Source: Actinomycetota bacterium (GTDB lineage: Bacteria; Actinomycetota; Actinomycetes; Nanopelagicales; Nanopelagicaceae). From it: 5,609 nt of DNA. Made by a program: the position numbers and the translations under genes. Location: NCBI GenBank assembly GCA_009700365.1, contig WLME01000076.1, positions 1 to 5,609 of the forward strand. The letters run 5' to 3'. Below, piece by piece: positions 1 to 4,889 of this stretch (position 1 is the stretch's first letter; each line of letters begins with the position of its first letter). Below the pieces are notes generated by a model. It was not told where the DNA came from, did no database searches, and saw only the letters and a program-made list of their open reading frames with translations.

Positions 1-99
1 ATCTTGGCTAACCGCGTAGTTCTTGAAGCGCTGAGCGCTATTGCTAAACGTCGTAATGGCAGTGCATATAACCCAACGCAGAACCTATTAGATCGTTAG
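1..99 (+). CDS. C-terminal end of an unidentified protein (5' end outside window)
   Basis: Frame 1 is open from the first base to a TAG at 97-99 and encodes 32 residues ending in NPTQNLLDR. The segment is Ala/Leu/Arg-rich and amphipathic at first (VVLEALSAIAKRR), as expected of a C-terminal helix, and then becomes a polar tail. I do not recognise the family from so short a piece. It is kept as a gene because it runs in from the window edge, stops exactly where the convergent decarboxylase gene ends, and has no competing reading frame. Its stop codon overlaps the decarboxylase stop (TTA at 96-98, TAG at 97-99), so the two genes are tail to tail. No T-tract terminator follows it. Confidence 0.6.
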   Translation: MLANRVVLEALSAIAKRRNGSAYNPTQNLLDR

Positions 100-1442
100 A
101 GCGTATCCAAGATCATCTGGACATCATCCATCGATGTCCATGGGTTTACGAATGCAAAGCGCAGAATAGATTCGCCATCATGTTTTGATGGTGGAATAAA
201 GCCAATCTGCTTCTCTAATAATGCATCAGACCATTGCTGATACTGGGCAGGAGTCCAACCTTTGCGAGTGAATGCAACGATGGAAAGTTCAGGCTCTCGC
301 ACTAACTCGAGATTTGGGTGAGCAACGATTCGCTTTGCTGACTCCTTTGCAAGGCGAATTCCTTCTTCTACGGCCGCTGAATATGCATCGGTGCCATGTG
401 CGGCCAGTGAAAACCAGAACGGTAACCCTCGCACGCGGCGAGTTAAGTGGATTGCATAATCAGAAGGCGACCATGAATCATCGTGAAGAGTTTCAAGATA
501 GCTTGCATGTTGAGTATGCGTCTCTTTCGCCAGTGCTGGATTGCGATAGACAAGTGCACAGGCATCGAAAGGCGCAAAGAGCCATTTGTGTGGATCGACA
601 ATAAATGAATCGGCATCTTCGACGCCTTTGTAGAGATGGCGAACAGAAGGTGCGCAGAGACCAGCAAGTCCGTAGGCGCCATCGACGTGGAACCAGATTT
701 TGCGCTCTTTCGCAGTTGTTGCAAGTGAAGCAAGATCGTCGACGATTCCAAGGTTTGTACTACCTGCTGTTCCCACAATCGCAAAGACGCGTTTATTTGT
801 GGTGGCGTGTAGCTCATCAATTGCTTTCGCAACGTGTGCGCCATCAAGTCTTAGCTCGTCGTTAGTTTCAATTTTAAACACATCAACATCCATCACATGA
901 GCTGCAGATGTAATGGATGAATGTGATTCGGCGCTGCAGGCAATTACCCAGCGCTGTGTATCAGGATGGGTTTTACGCGCCTGATCGCGTGCAACTACAA
1001 GTGCGGAGAGATTTCCCATCGTTCCGCCTTGAACAAAGACGCCGCCTGCAGTGGATGGAAGTCCTGCAATATCAATCAGCCACTTAATTGCTTGGTTCTC
1101 GGCAAATACAGCTCCGGCACCTTCTTGCCATGAACCGCCATAAAGGGAGGATGCACCAACAACGAGATCAAAAAGGTTGGAGTATTCGCTGGGCGCCGAA
1201 GGAATAAATGCCAAATTTCGAGGGTGATCAGTTGAGATGCATGCAAGGGCTAGGGTCTCAGTAAAAATATCGAGAGTCTTCTTGCCGCCTAATCCTTTCG
1301 AGGTAATTGTGTTACCTAACTCTGAATATAAATCCGCTTCAGAACGAGGGCCATCCAGTGGCGGGTTAGATTTCAATCGCTCAAGGCTGTATTCCATGAC
1401 TGCCTTAGCGAGTTCTTCTACCTCTTTGGTGAATTCATGCAC
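96..1442 (-). CDS. Pyridoxal-phosphate-dependent (group II) amino acid decarboxylase, substrate unknown
   Basis: The 448-residue protein belongs to the aromatic-amino-acid/glutamate decarboxylase group (fold type I PLP enzymes), which release CO2 from an amino acid to give an amine in the cytoplasm. Visible family signatures in order are: DHPRNLAFIP (about 72-81) and GGSWQEGAGAVFAENQAIKWL (about 102-122), a form I associate with an actinobacterial branch; GGTMGN (139-144, phosphate-binding region); ESHSS with His174, which should stack on the PLP ring; HVDGAYG (252-258) with Asp254 for the pyridine nitrogen; DPHKW (283-287) with Lys286 as the Schiff-base lysine; and RFAFVNPWTSMDD near the C-terminus. 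Tyr329 in a DDSWSPSDY loop may correspond to the catalytic-loop tyrosine of DOPA decarboxylase. Length is slightly below the usual 470-480. The start used is GTG (1440-1442), with an in-frame stop five codons upstream. It has no good ribosome binding site. The ATG at residue 16 (1395-1397), preceded by AAGG at 5 bases, is an alternative. Substrate cannot be read from sequence. Confidence 0.9.
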   Translation of the reverse strand: MHEFTKEVEELAKAVMEYSLERLKSNPPLDGPRSEADLYSELGNTITSKGLGGKKTLDIFTETLALACISTDHPRNLAFIPSAPSEYSNLFDLVVGASSLYGGSWQEGAGAVFAENQAIKWLIDIAGLPSTAGGVFVQGGTMGNLSALVVARDQARKTHPDTQRWVIACSAESHSSITSAAHVMDVDVFKIETNDELRLDGAHVAKAIDELHATTNKRVFAIVGTAGSTNLGIVDDLASLATTAKERKIWFHVDGAYGLAGLCAPSVRHLYKGVEDADSFIVDPHKWLFAPFDACALVYRNPALAKETHTQHASYLETLHDDSWSPSDYAIHLTRRVRGLPFWFSLAAHGTDAYSAAVEEGIRLAKESAKRIVAHPNLELVREPELSIVAFTRKGWTPAQYQQWSDALLEKQIGFIPPSKHDGESILRFAFVNPWTSMDDVQMILDTL

Positions 1443-1489
1443 GAGGCGAGTGTGTCATATCGAGGCTCTTACGGCGATGCTTCCCAATA

Positions 1490-1519
1490 TTGCGACACTT
1501 TCTACTTAAAATTTACAAA
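1490..1519 (+). promoter_or_regulatory. Candidate promoter of the YqhA-like gene
   Basis: In the 95-base divergent region, TTGCGA (1490-1495) resembles a -35 box and is followed after 18 bases by TACAAA (1514-1519). An alternative -10 is TAAAAT (1507-1512), a better hexamer without a well-spaced -35. Either would give a very short leader, and the first would place the transcription start close to the ribosome binding site, so the TAAAAT choice is more comfortable. The assignment rests on visual consensus only. Confidence 0.35.
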
Positions 1520-1527
1520 TAATCAAC

Positions 1528-1532
1528 GGAGG
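1528..1532 (+). promoter_or_regulatory. Strong Shine-Dalgarno site for the YqhA-like gene
   Basis: GGAGG lies 5 bases before the ATG at 1538. It is the strongest ribosome binding site in the window and fixes the start of the membrane protein gene. Confidence 0.85.
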
Positions 1533-1537
1533 AAAAA

Positions 1538-2053
1538 ATGGAAAAGATTGAGCACTTGCTCGAAAAGATAATTTTTGCAGGACGATGGCTCTTAGCGCCA
1601 CTGTACTTGGGCTTACTCGCTGCGCTTCTGCCAATTCTCTACCGATTCTTTCACTCCTTCTGGCACATGATTTCTCATATGACCTCACTTTCAGCTGGAG
1701 AAATTACACTTGAAGTTCTTGAACTCTTGGATACGGTTTTGCTTGGGAATCTAATTATCATCGTTCTCTTTGCAGGGTATGAGAACTTTGTCTCTAAAAT
1801 TGTCGTTGCAGAAGGAGCAAAGGATCGACCACACTGGATGGGCCATGTTGATTACAGTGGCTTAAAAATCAAGCTCATTGGTTCGCTAGTCGCAATCTCA
1901 GTGATTGAACTTCTAAAAGACTTTATGCAAGAAGGCACCTTCGATGCAAAGCGCGAAGGGTGGCGCATAGGAATTCATATGACATTTGTGATTTCAGGTG
2001 TCTTATTCGCACTCATGGATACGATGGCTGATCGTCACAAATCTGAACGGTAA
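1538..2053 (+). CDS. UPF0114 / YqhA-family integral membrane protein
   Basis: The 171-residue protein matches the YqhA family (UPF0114, TIGR00645), as recalled from E. coli YqhA: an N-terminal RWLLAPLYLGL (16-26), the signature GYENFVSK (80-87), a GLKIKLIGSLVAISVIELL helix (108-126), and IHMTFVISGVLFALMD (146-161). I count four hydrophobic segments, at roughly 12-38, 60-80, 110-130 and 144-162, so it should sit in the inner membrane with short loops. Length is normal for the family (about 160-170). The biochemical role of the family is not established, so no function is assigned. It is divergent from the decarboxylase gene and sits alone in its direction. Its TAA is 4 bases from the stop of the convergent CoA-transferase gene, with no terminator between them. 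The start is secured by GGAGG at 5 bases. Confidence 0.92.
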   Translation: MEKIEHLLEKIIFAGRWLLAPLYLGLLAALLPILYRFFHSFWHMISHMTSLSAGEITLEVLELLDTVLLGNLIIIVLFAGYENFVSKIVVAEGAKDRPHWMGHVDYSGLKIKLIGSLVAISVIELLKDFMQEGTFDAKREGWRIGIHMTFVISGVLFALMDTMADRHKSER

Positions 2054-2057
2054 ATTC

Positions 2058-3284
2058 TTACAGCAATCCAAATTCTGACGCTTTCGCTACCAATTCTTCT
2101 CTAGCGTTGGGGTGCACAGCGTGAGTAATTAAATTGAGCGCTTGCTCAGATTGTGTACGCCCAAAACATGCTGCTGCTCCTTGTTCGGTTACTACAAAGG
2201 AGTGCTGGAAGCTCGTTGTATTTTCGGTCAGTCGGGGAACAATTGTTGAAACCTGAGCCTTTGGATGCCATGAAGGAAGTGCCATAAAAGATCTTCCACC
2301 GCGGCTATGAAGTGAGCCAACAATGAAATCAGTCGAGCCACCAAAGCCTGAATAAATCTGGCCGCGTACATGTGAAGCATTAGCTTGATCAAATAGGTCA
2401 ATCTGAAGTGCTGCGTTAATTGATTGCATCTTGGCTTGCTTAGCAATATTGGTGGGATTATTTGTTCGTTCGGTGCGCAACATCTGAACGCGACGATTGA
2501 GATTGAGCCATTGGTAGAGCTCTTGTGAGCCAAATACAAATGAGGCTGTCAACAAAATATCTGGATCAAGTACGCCCATCTTGAATAAATCAAAGACACC
2601 GTCTGAAAACATCTCTGTCCAGATTCGCAAGCCAGTGCGATCTTTGAGTGAAGAGAGAACCGAGTCAGGAATTGCACCAATTCCAAGTTGCAAGGTCGAA
2701 TGATCTTCGATGAGAGCTGCAATCCGCTGACCAATTTCCAGAGATTCAGAAGCAAAAGTTGTCTCTGGTTTTTCAAGGAGTGGCTCATCTACCTCAACTA
2801 GATAATCAATTTCTGATTCATAAATTTGCGCATCGCCATATGTATAGGGCATCTGCTTATTCGCCTGAGCAATGACTACTCCCCCATGAGCGCGAGCAGT
2901 CTCGATTGCAGCAGGGAGAATATTGACCTCAGTACCCAGCGAAACTGTGTCGTGGCGTCGCTCGGATGTATGAATAAAGACAGCATCAGGGCGGGCATAG
3001 TCGCGGATCACTACGGGTAAAAGGGAGAGTCTCGAAGGAATGTACTGCAAACGTGGATGACGTCGCATTCCATGTCCTACAAAGGCAGTCTCGTAGGTGA
3101 TTCCTTCGCGATCTGGAATTCCGTTCTGTGCATTGAGCATATGGAGACGAAATTCTGAAATATTTTCATCGGCTGCCTTGAGCAATGTGTTTGGTGTGGC
3201 GAAATTTCCTGATGCGATGATTCTTGGATTATCAGGAAGGTTAGCTAATACTGATTTCAATTGATCAGTATTAATAATGCGCAT
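2058..3284 (-). CDS. Acetyl-CoA hydrolase / 4-hydroxybutyrate-type CoA-transferase family protein
   Basis: The 408-residue protein is a class I CoA-transferase of the acetyl-CoA hydrolase/transferase family. Such enzymes move CoA between an acyl-CoA (often acetyl-CoA) and a short carboxylate through a glutamyl-CoA thioester in the cytoplasm. The N-terminal half carries the ASGNFATPNTLLKA nucleotide/CoA-fold start (24-37). LGIGAIPDSVL (200-210) is followed by the active-site segment WTEMFSDGV (222-230), where Glu224 corresponds to the catalytic glutamate of 4-hydroxybutyrate CoA-transferases. The C-terminal half has GFGGSTDFIVGS (313-324), GGRSFMALPS (329-338) and VVTEQGAAACFGRTQSEQA (364-382), ending with HPNAREEL. 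Length is slightly short of the usual 430-440, but both halves are complete. The acceptor acid (acetate, propionate, 4-hydroxybutyrate or other) cannot be decided. There is no Shine-Dalgarno before the ATG. A TAGATT box six bases upstream suggests a leaderless mRNA. The permease terminator lies directly upstream, so it is probably a separate transcription unit. Confidence 0.9.
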   Translation of the reverse strand: MRIINTDQLKSVLANLPDNPRIIASGNFATPNTLLKAADENISEFRLHMLNAQNGIPDREGITYETAFVGHGMRRHPRLQYIPSRLSLLPVVIRDYARPDAVFIHTSERRHDTVSLGTEVNILPAAIETARAHGGVVIAQANKQMPYTYGDAQIYESEIDYLVEVDEPLLEKPETTFASESLEIGQRIAALIEDHSTLQLGIGAIPDSVLSSLKDRTGLRIWTEMFSDGVFDLFKMGVLDPDILLTASFVFGSQELYQWLNLNRRVQMLRTERTNNPTNIAKQAKMQSINAALQIDLFDQANASHVRGQIYSGFGGSTDFIVGSLHSRGGRSFMALPSWHPKAQVSTIVPRLTENTTSFQHSFVVTEQGAAACFGRTQSEQALNLITHAVHPNAREELVAKASEFGLL

Positions 3285-3290
3285 GAAGTA

Positions 3291-3296
3291 AATCTA
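3291..3296 (-). promoter_or_regulatory. -10 box (TAGATT) placed for a leaderless CoA-transferase transcript
   Basis: On the minus strand TAGATT fits the actinobacterial TANNNT pattern. It is followed by six bases (TACTTC) and then the ATG at 3284, so transcription would begin at or next to the A of the start codon. No ribosome binding site is present, which agrees with leaderless initiation. The -35 position falls inside the upstream terminator stem and shows no consensus. Confidence 0.6.
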
Positions 3297-3303
3297 CCAA
3301 GGG

Positions 3304-3337
3304 AAAAACCCGCCCACTTACAAGTGGGCGGGTTTTT
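3304..3337 (-). terminator. Rho-independent terminator of the permease gene (symmetrical, possibly bidirectional)
   Basis: A perfect inverted repeat has arms at 3304-3319 and 3322-3337 (AAAAACCCGCCCACTT and its complement). It forms a GC-rich core with a tight loop, bounded by five A on one side and five T on the other. On the minus strand it lies about 15 bases after the permease TAA and ends in a five-T run. The A/T flanks let it work on both strands, although no plus-strand gene ends here. Confidence 0.95.
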
Positions 3338-3352
3338 CTAAGTGCTACCCCT

Positions 3353-4789
3353 TTATCCGTGGATAGTTGCAACCTCGTTAATTGCAGCGGGCTTCTTTGA
3401 TGACAAATAAGCCAGAGCAATAAGACCGAGAACCATCCATGTGCCCATTGCATAAGCACCGTAAGTAAGTGGTGATGCAAGTTTGACGATGAAGCTCAAT
3501 CCTGGCATTCCAGTAATACCTGCTGCATTGAAGAAGCCAGGGATTAAGAATAGGAAGCCAACGATTGGTACGAGGATGTGAATAATTGGATGGCGCTCTT
3601 CTTTGCGATGCTTTGTGAAGTAACCAATGCATGCAAGATTTGCAACCATGTAGACAGGAACAACGGCAACCACAAGTCCAGTTGCAATGATTCCGAAGGC
3701 CATCTGAGGTGTGTACTTAGCACCAAGGCCGAGAGCCAGGATAAGACCTACAACAAGCTGCACAATCACAGCGTTGCGTGGAGTCTTATGCTTTGGATCA
3801 ATTGCAGCCAGAGCCTTTGGAAATACTCCAGCGCGGCCAAATGCGAAGGCAGTACGTGTAAATACGTTTGCTCCAGCATTTGCGTTTGCAATTGTTGAGT
3901 TAATGATTGCGAAGAGAACCATGATCCAGAAAATGGTTCCGAGACCCTTTGCTAGACCATCCCATGGAGCTCCGTTGTTGTAGCCAGCAAAATCCTTGAA
4001 CTTATCTGGGCCGAAGGAAACAACAGCTGCATACGTTGTGAATGCGTAGAGAGCGCCGATTGAAAGCGTTGCATACATAACAGCTTTTGGAATGTTCTTG
4101 CGTGGGTTCTCTGTCTCTTCAGCCAATGGTGCAGCCGCTTCGAAACCTGAGAATGCAAGAAGACAGAAGACTGAACCAGCGATAACGCCTGACCAGCCTT
4201 GGAATCCTTCTGCATTTGCATAATGTGGCGAGAAGACTGCGAGGTCATTATTTCCGCCAGCTTTGATAACAAGAATGATTCCAACAATAAGGAATACGCC
4301 AATTTCGATTGCACCGAGAATGACGCCGGTACGGGCAGATGAGCGGACGCCCTTATAAACAATTCCGCCAACCAAGAGTGTTCCTGCAACGGTGAAGATC
4401 CACCAGTTTCCAGTTGAGAATGAAGATTGCTCAGCATTCCATTCACCGGCAACTGTGTAACCGAGTTGCAACATAACAAGAGGAACGATCAAGATTTCAA
4501 CTGCTGCATAAGCCCAACCAACGAGGAAGCCGACCCAAGGACGCAATCCGACTGCGCTATAGGTAGCAACTGATCCTGCTGAAGGAATATGAGCAGCAAG
4601 TTGTCCAATGCTTGAAGCTGTGAAAAAGATTCCGAAGAATGCAAAGATCACAGCAAGCGGGAGTGCTCCGCCTGCAAGAGGTGATCCAAAGGGAATCGAG
4701 GCAGCGATAGCTGCGCCTGGTGCCATGGAACAGATTGATTGGAATACGACTTCGCGTAATCCAACGGCATTGCGTTCTAGTTGAGCCAC
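3353..4789 (-). CDS. APC-superfamily amino acid/polyamine-type permease
   Basis: The protein is 478 residues long when read from GTG at 4787-4789. It is a secondary transporter of the amino acid-polyamine-organocation superfamily, with about twelve hydrophobic helices in the cytoplasmic membrane. It opens with RNAVGLREVVFQSICSMAPGAA (about 6-27), the usual APC helix-1 start with a Gly/Ala-rich unwound segment. IPSAGSVATYS (about 68-78) and VGFLVGWAYAAVE follow. The family hallmark FSGFEAAAPLAEETENPRKNIP is at about 213-234, after helix 6. The reading frame stays open 66 codons further upstream to 4987, but that extension is polar and non-homologous in look and would overlap the amidase gene by about 100 bases. 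The GTG has AAGGAG 7 bases upstream. The substrate cannot be assigned: such proteins carry amino acids, polyamines or ethanolamine. It follows the amidase gene by 100 bases and ends in a strong terminator, so the two may be co-transcribed or separately promoted. Confidence 0.9.
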   Translation of the reverse strand: MAQLERNAVGLREVVFQSICSMAPGAAIAASIPFGSPLAGGALPLAVIFAFFGIFFTASSIGQLAAHIPSAGSVATYSAVGLRPWVGFLVGWAYAAVEILIVPLVMLQLGYTVAGEWNAEQSSFSTGNWWIFTVAGTLLVGGIVYKGVRSSARTGVILGAIEIGVFLIVGIILVIKAGGNNDLAVFSPHYANAEGFQGWSGVIAGSVFCLLAFSGFEAAAPLAEETENPRKNIPKAVMYATLSIGALYAFTTYAAVVSFGPDKFKDFAGYNNGAPWDGLAKGLGTIFWIMVLFAIINSTIANANAGANVFTRTAFAFGRAGVFPKALAAIDPKHKTPRNAVIVQLVVGLILALGLGAKYTPQMAFGIIATGLVVAVVPVYMVANLACIGYFTKHRKEERHPIIHILVPIVGFLFLIPGFFNAAGITGMPGLSFIVKLASPLTYGAYAMGTWMVLGLIALAYLSSKKPAAINEVATIHG

Positions 4790-4796
4790 AGATTTT

Positions 4797-4802
4797 CTCC
4801 TT
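4797..4802 (-). promoter_or_regulatory. Shine-Dalgarno site that fixes the permease GTG start
   Basis: AAGGAG on the minus strand lies 7 bases upstream of GTG (4787-4789). It coincides with the point where APC-family homology begins and decides against the ATG-less upstream extension of the frame. Confidence 0.85.
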
Positions 4803-4812
4803 GTAGTTCGAA

Positions 4813-4827
4813 AGTGGAGGATCCACT
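4813..4827 (-). other. Small hairpin in the permease mRNA leader
   Basis: AGTGGA and TCCACT (4822-4827 and 4813-4818 on the minus strand) can pair around a three-base loop, 10 bases before the Shine-Dalgarno site. The descending arm and loop contain TCCTCC, which is complementary in part to the GGAG of that site. This is too short for a recognised riboswitch and is recorded as a possible local translational control element. Confidence 0.35.
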
Positions 4828-4859
4828 CTTTCCGACCTACAAATTGTCTCGCCCGCAAT

Positions 4860-4876
4860 ATGTTACCCGCAGGTAA
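4860..4876 (-). promoter_or_regulatory. Candidate permease promoter -10 with overlapping palindromic operator-like site
   Basis: TAACAT (4860-4865, minus strand) fits TANNNT and would give a leader of roughly 60 bases before the permease GTG. It overlaps the inverted repeat TTACC-CGCA-GGTAA (4863-4876), a size and symmetry typical of dimeric repressor sites. The sequence CCCGCA also occurs twice on the plus strand (4852-4857 and 4866-4871). No clear -35 box is visible. Regulator identity is unknown. Confidence 0.35.
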
Positions 4877-4889
4877 TTCGAGAAAAAAT

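Noticed and set aside
272..900. Plus-strand and alternate-frame open frames across the decarboxylase gene
   Set aside because: They lie opposite or out of phase with a well-supported enzyme, have no family-like sequence, and include Arg/Cys/His-rich stretches typical of antisense shadows.
2135..2148. TGAGC-GCTT-GCTCA inverted repeat as a terminator for the YqhA-like gene
   Set aside because: Five-bp stem inside the CoA-transferase coding sequence, about 80 bases past the stop, with no T-tract. It is explained by coding for SEQALN.
3578..3983. Plus-strand open frames opposite the permease
   Set aside because: Their Cys/Asn-rich or Ala/Arg/Pro-rich composition mirrors the complementary codons of the transmembrane gene. 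No ribosome binding site or recognisable domain.
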